64,000 bases of DNA from JABMRP01 sp964444795 (GCA_964444795.1 CAYUIQ010000007.1:11545-75544); one strand, 5' to 3'; numbered from the stretch's first letter, positions 1 through 8,060 are shown. The notes: generated by a model from the sequence alone, not told the origin. Numbers and translations are program-made.

Positions 1-398
1 AGGTCGAGAACGTAGTAGTAACCGGCGGTCGTCCCGACGTGCAGGTATTCTCCCACGACCGCCGGAGAGGCGACGTTGTTACAATTCCCCGGACCTCCCC
101 GCGTGGCAAACCGCCAGACCACTTTCAGGGTTGTCGTGTCGATCGCAAAGACCACCCCCGATCCATCGACCACAAAGACCTTCCCGTCGCTGACAGCCGG
201 CGACGTGAAGATACCGTCCGTCAACGGAACCGCCGCGATCAGGCCGACCGGAGTATGCAGGGAGACCTCCGGCGCGTTTCCAGACCGAAATGCATCACCT
301 TGAAACTGCGGCCAACCTCCGGCGGCGCCAAAGACGGTGCCGAGCCCAGCCGCCCACACCAGTACCGAAATCAGTGCTGGAAGCCCGCTTGTCTTCAT
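1..398 (-). CDS. PQQ-binding-like beta-propeller repeat protein, 3' end beyond window
   Basis: Minus-strand frame opening at ATG 398 and running off the left edge, so only about 132 N-terminal residues are visible. The first ~25 residues form a secretion signal (MKTSG followed by a hydrophobic Ala/Val/Leu run). Next comes WPQFQGDAFRSGN, the usual opening of planctomycete PQQ-like propellers, and then blades with SPAVSDGKVFVVDGSG and SPAVVGEYLHVGT, the alternating pattern of BamB/PQQ repeats. An AGAGGA Shine-Dalgarno lies about 8 bases before the ATG. Such proteins are exported and bind ligands or act as scaffolds; the substrate cannot be inferred from this part. Codon 1 is well supported; the length is unknown. 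Confidence 0.8.
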   Translation of the reverse strand, partial: MKTSGLPALISVLVWAAGLGTVFGAAGGWPQFQGDAFRSGNAPEVSLHTPVGLIAAVPLTDGIFTSPAVSDGKVFVVDGSGVVFAIDTTTLKVVWRFATRGGPGNCNNVASPAVVGEYLHVGTTAGYYYVLD

Positions 399-911
399 TA
401 TGGTTGTCCTCTTTGCGATATTTCGCCCGTCGGCGGGAACATTGGCTGTGGTCCAACAGCTTTGCCATTATACCCGGTCGCCAGCCGATTCGCAGAAATC
501 ACCGGAGAGATGGCCGACAGGCCACCGCGATCTGGCGATGCTGAAAACCGTTCCCATCTCCACTCAGGACAAGACCGACGCTATGCCCAGACGACGCCCT
601 GCGCGGGCTTGGCAGTCCAATCCCTCCGGACAGTTGGTGCCAAGTGGGCCGTCTCCGCCACTCCCATAACCCGCCCAGCAATCCCTCCTGCCCTTGCTGC
701 GCGTTGGCCAGAATCCCGGATGGGGTCTATGGGAGCCTGAGTACCCCTTTCCGGAACCCCTGCCAGAAACACCGTCCTAAGTGGGCCAACTCGGCAAGAA
801 AGGGTGATTCTGTTTGCCAGCGGGGTCTTCAGGCAAAGGAAGCGAATCGATTGCGTCTCGGCAGCCCCGGCGTGTCCGTAAGTGCGATGAGCGATTCCGC
901 CTCATACGTGT
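399..911. other. Intergenic region holding a dispersed-repeat copy
   Basis: No convincing gene on either strand: the open frames here have no ribosome binding site and no recognisable family. The right half (646-897) is one copy of a ~250 bp repeat described separately. The rest, 399-645, holds nothing I recognise beyond the upstream region of the propeller gene on the minus strand. Confidence 0.6.
646..897 (+). repeat. Left copy of ~250 bp direct repeat flanking the HzsA-like gene
   Basis: Aligns without visible gaps to 3686-3937, at a constant offset of 3040 bases. Identity by eye is roughly three quarters and higher in blocks such as AGCAAAGGAAGCGAATCG-like and GCAGCCCCGG. The two copies bracket the HzsA-like gene in direct orientation. 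They carry no protein I can identify, although matching short frames occur in both. Function unknown. Confidence 0.75.
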
Positions 912-3509
912 TCACTCACGCTGCCGCTCTTGTCGTTGCTTTGGATATTCGACCCCAGTAGCATTGCCTGGATCTACATCTAGATCGGGCCATACCAACT
1001 CGCCCCGCTCCTGTTTGGCAACGGCATTGAATGCGCCCAGCCGTGGAGAATTCAGATCGAGCCATAGGCAAACGCGACGGTATTCCTCTCCGGTGATCCG
1101 CTGCCCGCGATGACTTTTCAGCAATGCCTTACCCATTTTCGAGTAATGCGCCCCGACCAGCCCGGGGATGGATCGGGAGCCCATGCCGGTCATGCGAAGG
1201 TTCGAATAGTTGTTCATGTGGGCTCCGGAAAAATAGAATGCATATTCCTTCAGCGCATCATAGCCCATGTCCTGCGGTCCTTTGCCTTCCTTCCGGTGGC
1301 ACGGCTGGCACTTGCCGTCGAATATCGGTTTGACGGTGCGGTAGTACGTGATCGGCTCCTGCGATCCCGGTTCCTTAATCAACTCCGACGGTTGGCGCTG
1401 GAATGCCTTGGGCGGCCCGGTGATCGCCGGCGCCTGCCATCGATCTTCGTGACACCCAATACAGGTAAGTCGCTCACCCTGGTGGGCGTATGTCGCGGAA
1501 CGCATGGACTGGATTGCCATCATGTTCTCGTCCAACGCCTGAAACAGCATCAGCTTTCCGACCGGCGCCTTACAGTAAACACTTCCGTCGTCTTCGACGG
1601 GCACGATGCCCAACGACATTCTCGGAACATTCTCATTACCATACCCCGTATTCGGCGCGTCGCGGTACGGAGTGGTTTTCGGGAACAACTGGACGATCCG
1701 CATCCATTTGGTCCGTCGATCTGCTGGAAACGGGAGGTCCGAAACATGGATGTTTATGACGCCGATAACCGCTGGTTCGTGTGGGGCCAGTGCATGCTCA
1801 CCTTCGCAGGTTGAAACGGGAAGCACAGGAGGTTTGGCACGCGGTCGCATGGGGATCGGTTCGACAAGCCGCATGGTCTGGCCGATGTTGGGGCACTGGG
1901 TATGCGTGCAAATCACCGTCTTCGTGCCGAAGCGATCGAGCAAGATCAAGCTCTGTCCGTAATTGCAGATGTAGAAATCCTCGCTCAACGGCCAGGGAGT
2001 ACCGTACTTGAGAATCCGGTCATCGGTTTCAATCCCCTCGCGAGTCTGGCTTTCGGGAAACCGCTGGTCCGCCGTGATCCGCGTTATCTGATTCATGGTT
2101 CCCCGATCGCGAATCCGCGGATCCAAAAGCGCCAGAGGCCCGAAGGAAGCGCCGTGATGTGGAACACCGGTAAAGATATAGCAGGGCGAATGCGGGATGG
2201 CGCGGAAGTGCATCTCGCTGCACGCGCCCATGGGCCGCGTACCCTTCTTTGGCCCGTCATATTCAGGCTGGACGCTGTAGGGATGGGGGTAGTTGCCGTG
2301 GGGTGCGCGCGGATCGCGGCCGTCGGGATAGCAGGTCCAGAACTTGGATCCCAAGCCATTTTCGCGGTCGACATAATCCCATCGGGAATAAACCAACATC
2401 CCGTGGTTATCGACGCTGGGCGCCCATTCACTGGCTTCGAAGTAGCTCAAGGGGGTGACGTCGCTTCCGTCATCGTTCATCGAGTACATGACGTACGTCG
2501 TGGGTTCCATGTACAGCGTCTCTCGAAAACACCGGATATACCCGCCCCGCCGTTCGGAGACAAAGGCGATCCGACCGCTGGGCAGGAAGCACGGATCGAA
2601 ATCGTTCCAGGGCCCCTCGGTCAATTGGGTCAATCCCGTGCCGTCGATATTCACCTTGAAGATGTGCCATACATTCTCGGGCGGCCAGCGGTGAATCGGG
2701 CCGACTGTGCCGAGGCCCCATCCGGCTCGTTCACGCCCGATCCGATTTTCGCTCCAGGCGAACAGAATGGTCCGCCCGTCATAGGATAGCTCCGGCGAAT
2801 AGAACGATCCCCGTCCAGAGAGCTTCCAGCCCTGATAGGACCCATTTTCGACCACCGAGTGTTCTAGCACGTCAACGACTTCGGCGTTGGTCTTGAAGTT
2901 CTTCGCCGTGTACAGCCCTCCGCCGACGCGGTTGCAGAATGCGAGCGGGCCGCTCAATTGGTGCTGTCCGGTCGGGTCGTCACCGTAGTAGTTACCGCGA
3001 CCCACGAACAGCAGTGTATCGAAATCAAGCAGTGGGTTGGACATCGCCACATTCCGCCGCAGCGCCGCTATTTCGAGATAATCGCTCATCGCTTGTGCCC
3101 GTGAGGGAGTTCCAGATGCTCTGGTGCGATCTTCGATTCTCTTACCCAACTGGGACAACTTTCTCCGCGTGTCGGCGAGCGACCGGACTCGGTGCGATTC
3201 TTCCAGTAAATCCATGAGTGCCTGGGTCCGGCGGAACTCGACTTCGAATGGCGTTCGATCTCCAGGAAGAATGCAGAAGTGCCTGTCCAGGATCCGTTGA
3301 TTCTCGTATGGGTCTTCGCCGCGAGCATGGAGCGCGCCCTTCTCCTTGATCTCTCCTTCTATGGCGGCGAACTCCTTTTCCCAATGCTCGACTGCATACC
3401 CAGGAGGAGCAGGTGAGTCCAACGGCCCCGCGGCCGGAGCCCAATCGCTGGCGGAAAGCAACACCGTGCAGCCACACAGAAAGGAGATTCCTACGATCTT
3501 GTTTCTCAT
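912..3509 (-). CDS. HzsA-related c-type cytochrome / PD40 propeller protein
   Basis: 865 residues from ATG 3509; a TTG four codons upstream is possible but less likely. A signal peptide occupies residues 1-30 (MRNKIVGISFLCGCTVLLS, then Ala-rich). The middle contains TolB/PD40-like blades (DGTGLTQLTEGPWNDFDPCF; SGRIAFVSERRGG) in the arrangement of the hydrazine synthase alpha-subunit family. The C-terminal part has two CxxCH motifs, CIGCH near residue 683 and CQPCH near 734, typical covalent haem sites, so a periplasmic or exported dihaem protein is expected. In heterotrophic planctomycetes relatives of HzsA are common and do not imply anammox; no other anammox genes are present here. The gene sits alone between two direct repeats. 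Family assignment is good; reaction unknown. Confidence 0.8.
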   Translation of the reverse strand: MRNKIVGISFLCGCTVLLSASDWAPAAGPLDSPAPPGYAVEHWEKEFAAIEGEIKEKGALHARGEDPYENQRILDRHFCILPGDRTPFEVEFRRTQALMDLLEESHRVRSLADTRRKLSQLGKRIEDRTRASGTPSRAQAMSDYLEIAALRRNVAMSNPLLDFDTLLFVGRGNYYGDDPTGQHQLSGPLAFCNRVGGGLYTAKNFKTNAEVVDVLEHSVVENGSYQGWKLSGRGSFYSPELSYDGRTILFAWSENRIGRERAGWGLGTVGPIHRWPPENVWHIFKVNIDGTGLTQLTEGPWNDFDPCFLPSGRIAFVSERRGGYIRCFRETLYMEPTTYVMYSMNDDGSDVTPLSYFEASEWAPSVDNHGMLVYSRWDYVDRENGLGSKFWTCYPDGRDPRAPHGNYPHPYSVQPEYDGPKKGTRPMGACSEMHFRAIPHSPCYIFTGVPHHGASFGPLALLDPRIRDRGTMNQITRITADQRFPESQTREGIETDDRILKYGTPWPLSEDFYICNYGQSLILLDRFGTKTVICTHTQCPNIGQTMRLVEPIPMRPRAKPPVLPVSTCEGEHALAPHEPAVIGVINIHVSDLPFPADRRTKWMRIVQLFPKTTPYRDAPNTGYGNENVPRMSLGIVPVEDDGSVYCKAPVGKLMLFQALDENMMAIQSMRSATYAHQGERLTCIGCHEDRWQAPAITGPPKAFQRQPSELIKEPGSQEPITYYRTVKPIFDGKCQPCHRKEGKGPQDMGYDALKEYAFYFSGAHMNNYSNLRMTGMGSRSIPGLVGAHYSKMGKALLKSHRGQRITGEEYRRVCLWLDLNSPRLGAFNAVAKQERGELVWPDLDVDPGNATGVEYPKQRQERQRE

Positions 3510-4071
3510 CGCGCTTTTCAACCGGCAATTCCTATATGTGATAGATTTATCTCTAATAGACTATCGTAGACGCACCTACTAAAGCCCATCCTACCGAAAC
3601 CGGCCGTACGTGCCAATTAGAGTGGCTGGCCCCGGTGGCGAGCTCACGGCGTGGTCCAAGCCATCAGGGCGAACGACGCCAACCCGGGCAACTCCGACAC
3701 TCCCCGCAATCCGCCCAGCAGTCTCTCCCGCCCTTGCTTCGCGTGGACCAGAATCTCGGATGGGGTCGATGGGAAGCTGAGTGCCCTTTTCCGCAACCCC
3801 TGCCAGAAACGCCGTCCTGCGTGGGGCATTTCGGCGAGGAAAGGTGGCTCTACCCGCCGGCGGGGTATACGAGCAAAGGAAGCGAATCGGTTGCGGCTTG
3901 GCAGCCCCGGGGTGTGCGTGACTCCGATGAGTGATTGTCCCACCTCCGACGAGCCAGCACGGGTTGCGCGCCGAACACAGAATGCCGAGAATCCACGCCG
4001 CCCCACCTCCCGAGGACGTGGCCGCCTACCGCTTCACCCCACTTTTTGCAGGTCTTTCGGGGTGATTATGA
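3510..4071. other. Intergenic region with AT-rich upstream segment and repeat copy
   Basis: Positions 3530-3590 are conspicuously AT-rich for this genome and lie just upstream of the minus-strand HzsA-like gene, so its promoter is probably there. Positions 3686-3937 are the right copy of the flanking direct repeat. Up to the WYL fragment I see no coding sequence. Confidence 0.55.
3686..3937 (+). repeat. Right copy of ~250 bp direct repeat flanking the HzsA-like gene
   Basis: Partner of 646-897, offset by exactly 3040 bases over its length. Both copies end in GATGAG/GATGAGTGATT-like sequence. The right copy lies immediately before the degraded CRISPR-Cas locus. Confidence 0.75.
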
Positions 4072-4365
4072 GTGTTCCAACTTGTACACTCTTCCCAGCG
4101 GGCCTTTAAGAAAATCCGAGCGTCGATGGGCGCGGGCGCATTGAAGTACGTCGAGAAGTTCGCGCCCCTGTTTCATCAGACAACCGTTGGCGCCAGCGAC
4201 TACTCGAAGAAGGCCGATTTGATCGACGAGCTAATGATCGGCATCGAGGACCAGCGGGCTGTGTTTCTCACTTACCAGTCGCTACGGGCAACCGAGCCCG
4301 TGACTTACGACGTATTTCCGTATGGGCTAACCTACCACCGCGGTTCGCTCTATCTGGTCGGCTAG
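4072..4365 (+). pseudogene. Fragment of WYL-domain transcriptional regulator
   Basis: The frame reads as an internal piece of a WYL (YafY-type) regulator. It begins with the linker FKKIRASMGAGALKYVEKF, continues through the start of the WYL domain (LIDELMIGIEDQRAVFLTYQ, then PVTYDVFPYGLTYHRGSLYLVG), and stops at TAG 4363-4365 immediately after the LYLVG strand, where intact family members continue for another ~100 residues. The N-terminal DNA-binding domain is missing upstream as well. WYL regulators are frequently encoded beside CRISPR-Cas and other defence loci. The break falls within a few bases of where Cas4 sequence begins, so this looks like one side of a deletion junction. Confidence 0.75.
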
Positions 4366-4387
4366 CCCCAAGTGCCCTCGGTGCTCG

Positions 4388-5479
4388 TTGGTGGGGATAT
4401 GTCTGCCGGATGAAACGTGCCTGCTGGCCGCGTCCGAAGGGTCCGCTTCTTCGAGGGAGGTGCGCCGCCTGATGCCCGCACGCGACGATGCCCTGCCGTT
4501 CTACGTTCAGGAGCAGGGGACGACCATCGGCAAGCGGGCCGAGGAGCTTACCGTCAAGCAGCGAGGCAAGGTTCTTCAGAAGGCCCGGCTGTTGGACGTT
4601 TCGCAGGTCTGTATTTTCGGCAACGCCCAGGTCACCGCACAGGCCCTTCGCGAGATCACCGCGCGGGCGATTCCGGTGTGCCATTTCTCCTACGGCGGGT
4701 GGTTCCACGCGGTCACCAGGGGGATGGCCCATAAGAACGTCGAACTTCGCATCGCCCAGTTTGCCATCGCGGCCGACACCTCGAAATCCCTGCAACTGGC
4801 CAAGGGCTTCGTCGTCGGCAAGATCCGCAACGCCCGTACGCTCTTGCGACGCCATTTGGACGGTGACGGCGGTGGTCTCGTCGCCCAACTGGCCGATCTG
4901 GCCAACAAAGCCCAGCGCGTCCCGGACACGGCTTCACTATTGGGGATCGAGGGCGCGGCGGCCCGGACCTACTTCGCGGGTTTGGCTGGCCTGCTGAAGG
5001 ACGACATGCAGTTCAGCTTTGAAGGTCGCAATCGCCGACCCCCACGTGATCCGGTCAATGCGTTGCTGTCGTTCGTCTATGCACTATTGCCCAAGGAACT
5101 GACGATCGCGGTCTACGCCTGCGGTTTCGACCCCATGCTCGGCTTCTTCCATCGTCCCCGCTATGGCCGGCCATCGTTGGCCCTGGACCTTGCCGAAGAG
5201 TTTCGCTCGCTGGTTGCCGATTCGGTTGTGCTGACGCTCATCAATAACGGCGAGGTCAGCGATTCCAGCTTCATCCGCCGCGCGGGCGGGGTGGCGTTGA
5301 CCAGTTCCGGTCGCCGCACGGTGCTGGCCGCCTTCGAACGTCGCATGGAGACGCTGATCACGCATCCGGTCTTCGGCTACCGCATCAGCTACCGCCGCGT
5401 GTTCGAGGTCCAGGCCCGGCTGCTGGCACGGACCGTGCTGGGCGAAATCGAGGACTACCCGAGTTTCCGCACCCGATAG
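4388..5479 (+). CDS. cas1: CRISPR integrase Cas1, remnant of a Cas4-Cas1 fusion
   Basis: The frame opens upstream of 4388 with K-C-P-R-C-S-L followed by VGICLPDE, the C-terminal cysteine cluster of Cas4 in Cas4-Cas1 fusions; the rest of Cas4 is absent. The Cas1 domain starts near LPFYVQEQG. It keeps the catalytic set: Glu in GIEGAAARTYF, His in GFFHRPRYGRPS, and acidic residues in LALDLAEEFR. An internal ATG at 4472 has GGGAGG about 12 bases ahead and would yield a normal-length Cas1 of 335 residues, so activity may survive the truncation. Fusions of this kind are typical of type I-G (formerly I-U) systems. cas2 follows after 16 bases. Cas1 identification is very strong; the start and present function are uncertain. 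Confidence 0.92.
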   Translation: MVGICLPDETCLLAASEGSASSREVRRLMPARDDALPFYVQEQGTTIGKRAEELTVKQRGKVLQKARLLDVSQVCIFGNAQVTAQALREITARAIPVCHFSYGGWFHAVTRGMAHKNVELRIAQFAIAADTSKSLQLAKGFVVGKIRNARTLLRRHLDGDGGGLVAQLADLANKAQRVPDTASLLGIEGAAARTYFAGLAGLLKDDMQFSFEGRNRRPPRDPVNALLSFVYALLPKELTIAVYACGFDPMLGFFHRPRYGRPSLALDLAEEFRSLVADSVVLTLINNGEVSDSSFIRRAGGVALTSSGRRTVLAAFERRMETLITHPVFGYRISYRRVFEVQARLLARTVLGEIEDYPSFRTR

Positions 5480-5495
5480 CCGGAGGACGACTACC

Positions 5496-5789
5496 ATGCG
5501 AAACGTTTATCTTGTAGGCTACGACGTGTCGGACGACCGGCGACTTCGGCGGACCCATCGAAAGATGTGTGGATTCGGCGATCCGGTCCAGTACTCGATA
5601 TTTCGTTGCGAACTGTCGCCGACGGAGAAGCAGCTTATGAAGGAAGCCCTTTGGGAGATACTCAACTGGGACCAGGACCGGGTCATGCTTGTGGACCTGG
5701 GCCCGGCCGGTTCCCGCGGCGACGATTGCGTCGAGTTCTGGGGGGACCCTCGGACGGAACCGCCCAGCCGCTCGGCGATTATCGTATAG
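5496..5789 (+). CDS. cas2: CRISPR adaptation endonuclease-fold protein Cas2
   Basis: 97 residues starting MRNVYLVGYDVSDDRRL, the beta1 strand plus conserved YDVSDD of Cas2, followed by FGDPVQYSIFRCELS (the strand carrying the canonical QYSVF-like motif) and a C-terminal extension ending SRSAIIV. The start is preceded by CCGGAGGACG, a clear ribosome binding site, 16 bases after the cas1 stop, so the two are co-translated. Cas2 dimers bridge two Cas1 dimers during spacer integration. No frameshift or missing segment is seen. It is followed by a leader-like region rather than an obvious array. Confidence 0.93.
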   Translation: MRNVYLVGYDVSDDRRLRRTHRKMCGFGDPVQYSIFRCELSPTEKQLMKEALWEILNWDQDRVMLVDLGPAGSRGDDCVEFWGDPRTEPPSRSAIIV

Positions 5790-5996
5790 CCCAAGAGCGT
5801 ACTTGTTCTGTCCGATTCGGCCTGCGAGAGGTCCGGTGGCGAAAAAACCTCCGGGACCTCTCGCGGTCGGAAATGCTAGTATGGTATGATGTTACGAACA
5901 GGAGGTTTCTGAATGCTTCGTTTTGAGCTTGGCCGAACCGGACCTCTCGAAACAGCCACCCTAAGGCGTTGGCGTTTCAAAGGTTGCGAGGCCAGC
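5790..5996 (+). promoter_or_regulatory. Leader-like palindromic region downstream of cas2
   Basis: Contains a perfect 11 bp stem (5824-5834 with 5854-5864, GCGAGAGGTCC/GGACCTCTCGC) around a loop with a run of six A. A second, 13 bp inverted partner lies further right (5825-5837 with 5937-5949). Leaders of several type I systems carry a similar inverted pair straight after cas2. An extended -10 (TGGTATGAT, 5882-5890) and a strong AGGAGG (5900-5905) follow. Read as an old CRISPR leader with a promoter; the palindrome alone could also be the cas2 terminator. Confidence 0.5.
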
Positions 5997-6029
5997 CCTT
6001 CCCTGGTTGAAAGACCAGTGCCCCATTGA
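5913..6029 (+). CDS. Possible 38-residue small ORF in the leader region
   Basis: ATG 5913 lies 7 bases after AGGAGG and 22 bases after an extended -10, which is unusually good expression context. The predicted peptide begins MLRFELGRTGPLE and ends PVPH at TGA 6027. I recognise no family, and the frame runs through the possible relict repeat, so the ribosome-site resemblance could be accidental. Confidence 0.2.
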   Translation: MLRFELGRTGPLETATLRRWRFKGCEASPSLVERPVPH

Positions 6030-6032
6030 AGC
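5997..6032 (+). CRISPR. Candidate solitary CRISPR repeat
   Basis: A 36-base segment with an internal stem CTGGT-TGAAAG-ACCAG that ends in ATTGAAGC, the 3' end style of many type I repeats, located where the first repeat after a leader would be. No second copy is visible downstream, so no array can be claimed. An alternative frame for the repeat is 5974-6015, whose ends (GTTTCAA...TTGAAAG) are nearly inverted. Identity as a repeat is a guess. Confidence 0.25.
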
Positions 6033-6067
6033 GTGCCGCCTTGTCTCTTGGTTCGGGCGTTTTCAGC

Positions 6068-6117
6068 TTGCTCAATCGATCCGATCCTGCTTGCAGATTC
6101 TTACAGAGTGGGGCATC
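6068..6117 (+). repeat. 50-base dispersed repeat, copy 1
   Basis: Matches 12192-12241 at 38 of 50 positions without gaps; the core ATTCTTACAGAG is identical. Both copies are intergenic. No function is apparent. Confidence 0.5.
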
Positions 6118-6305
6118 ATCGCGGCGACCACCGATACGGCGTCCTAAGTCGCGCCACGCAACACGCGGTCAGTAGATCCAAGACGCCCAGATTCTGCTGC
6201 AAGCACATGGCCGCGACACCCGGTCGGACCTGTCCCGATGTTTCTCCCCGCGCAAGAGGTGGATATCACCGTCTTTCCCGGAATTGCGCGTGGCCCTTCA
6301 GGCAG

Positions 6306-7688
6306 TCAATTGGCCGTGATTTCGATTTCCAACAGCCGGCAAATTGCCGCCTTGAGCAGGGCGTCCGAGTCCGAGGCCACCAGCGAGTCGGTTGGTTCGT
6401 AACCGCCTTCGGCAAAGGCACGTTCGGTGCAAATATAACCGACGCAACAGTCGCCGTAAGCCGCCGTAGCGACGAAATTCTCGGGCATCAGGCGTTGAGC
6501 GAAAAGCTGGAATTCCACCATCGCCTCGCCGGGCAGGTGGAGAATGCGGACCCGGCCGATGGCCAGCGAACTGAGTTCGATCGGTTGCTTGCTGCGGTTG
6601 AGATAAGCCAATCGCATCGCGCCGGCGTAAATCCGTACTGCCGGGCTGGCCTGCGCGTTTCTCATCGTGGCACGGCTTCTGTCCGCGGTGTATCCGTCGT
6701 CGGTTCGCGGGCGGAGCAACAGATCGGTGGTCCGCCACTCGATTCGCTCCGCCGGCTCCAGGCGCGTCGAGGCGATCGAAGCTTCCATGCCTTCCATAAG
6801 CCGCCGGGCCAACTCGTCGCGCGCGCGGCGCGAGCCGTCGTTGTACTTGCCGGCCGTCACGTCACCGCCGCAACCGCTGAAGTAGATCTGAAATACCTTC
6901 TCCTTCTCTTCCAGCGCCTCGCGAGCGATGCCCGGGAAATCGCTGCTGGCCCGGGGGTCGCCGTAGAAACTCTGGGGATGCGTGGCATAGTAGTGCAACC
7001 GCACGATGGGTTCCTTCCCGGCGGCCAGGGTAATCGTCTTGAGCATCGGATCGATGGTTCCCTCGGGCATGGCCCGCAGCTTGGCATCCCGGCAAGAACT
7101 CCAGCGGATGATGATCTTTCCGTCCGGGCCCACCACACGACGGCTGGAGGCGACCCGATCGACCTTTGCCTGGCCGGTGCCCACGCGATCGAAGGGCCGC
7201 AGCCGGTCGAGCGATTGTTTCACGGCCGCCGCCAGCCGATCGCTCACTTCGTCGAAGAACTTTACCTCCAGGTGCGGCGGCGGGTTGTCGATTTCCTTCA
7301 GCAACTCAAAGGCATCTGCGTCAGCCATGGGTGCGGTGTGCTGGTGTATGGTTTGGACTGCCACCCGCGAGACGTCGGTGCCCGCGGCCGTGGCCATCTT
7401 GCGGCGCAGTAGCGTGTGCGTGGAGTTGCACAACTCGCACCAGTCGACCGAGCATAGTACGTACCGTTTCTGGCCGTCGTCCAACACGATGCCCTTCGCC
7501 CAGAGTGGATGCTCGATCGTGGCCAGCGGCTTGTAGCCGGAATAGATGGGCTGTCCCAGCGGTGGCGTCACGTCACAGCGGAAAGTGGCCACGCGGAGCC
7601 CGGCCGCATCGTCGCCTTGGGCCGGCGCCGTCAGGAAACAAACGGCGGCGGATATCAGCAGGATGCCTTGCATGGTGAAACGATTCAT
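6306..7688 (-). CDS. Secreted neutral/alkaline ceramidase-like hydrolase
   Basis: 460 residues from ATG 7688, with GCGGAG 8 bases upstream; an in-frame TTG two codons earlier is less likely. Signal peptide in residues 1-26 (MNRFTMQGILLISAAVCFL... ending AQG). The mature protein begins GLRVATFRCDVTPPLGQP, the opening typical of planctomycete neutral/alkaline non-lysosomal ceramidase-like proteins. VQTIHQHTAP and YYATHPQSFYG resemble the His-rich metal-site segments of that family, and GCGGDVTAGKYNDG matches its conserved glycine loop. Shorter than true ceramidases (~650), so the substrate may be another amide or ester; in this phylum most relatives are uncharacterised. A 49 bp repeated element with a promoter-like pair ends 39 bases upstream. 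Confidence 0.7.
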   Translation of the reverse strand: MNRFTMQGILLISAAVCFLTAPAQGDDAAGLRVATFRCDVTPPLGQPIYSGYKPLATIEHPLWAKGIVLDDGQKRYVLCSVDWCELCNSTHTLLRRKMATAAGTDVSRVAVQTIHQHTAPMADADAFELLKEIDNPPPHLEVKFFDEVSDRLAAAVKQSLDRLRPFDRVGTGQAKVDRVASSRRVVGPDGKIIIRWSSCRDAKLRAMPEGTIDPMLKTITLAAGKEPIVRLHYYATHPQSFYGDPRASSDFPGIAREALEEKEKVFQIYFSGCGGDVTAGKYNDGSRRARDELARRLMEGMEASIASTRLEPAERIEWRTTDLLLRPRTDDGYTADRSRATMRNAQASPAVRIYAGAMRLAYLNRSKQPIELSSLAIGRVRILHLPGEAMVEFQLFAQRLMPENFVATAAYGDCCVGYICTERAFAEGGYEPTDSLVASDSDALLKAAICRLLEIEITAN

Positions 7689-8060
7689 CGGCAACTCCGC
7701 AAGCGGGGAACGTAGAGCCTACTGACGTCAATTCTGGGCGAACCGGCCGGCAGCGTCAAGCACTGGGGCGGGAGTAGTCGCGGGCCGATGAGAAACCCCG
7801 TCGCCCGGAGTCCGCCAGTGATGGGCTATCGCACTGTTGGCAACCCGGCAAGAGAAAGAGTGTTGAGTATGTTTGTCGGCAGAAGCGTAGCAGTCGAACT
7901 TAGAAGGTGCATCGACGAACCTGAAACTCACGGAGGATCGGCGATTTCAATGGCCGCCACAACCGGAGCCGATTGTTTGATCGGGCCGATTGGGCTATGC
8001 TAAGGGGGATTGTCGTGTGCCCCGGGGGCTCTTTTCATCAGGTGTATCTGTCGGCGTTCC
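7689..8060. other. Divergent intergenic region
   Basis: Separates the minus-strand ceramidase-like gene from the plus-strand phosphatidylcholine synthase. Holds copy 1 of the 49 bp element (7727-7775) on the ceramidase side. Beyond about 7810 no further repeat, RNA or gene was recognised. A short in-frame extension of the synthase (TTG 8010) exists but lacks support. Confidence 0.5.
7727..7775 (-). promoter_or_regulatory. 49 bp repeated promoter-like element, copy 1
   Basis: Identical over 49 bases to 13558-13606. Read on the minus strand it contains TTGACG (7754-7759), a 17-base spacer and CAGAAT (7731-7736), a good sigma70 pair. It would start transcription near 7724, about 36 bases before the ceramidase-like start. 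Similarity continues more weakly to about 7800. Confidence 0.6.

Noticed and set aside
912..3509. Anammox hydrazine synthase
   Set aside because: The protein is HzsA-related, but no HzsB/C, no HAO octahaem cluster and no other anammox gene are present; such relatives are widespread in heterotrophic planctomycetes.
6033..6305. Possible CRISPR array after the candidate repeat
   Set aside because: No second repeat or regular spacing is visible; only a weak 50-base dispersed repeat occurs there.
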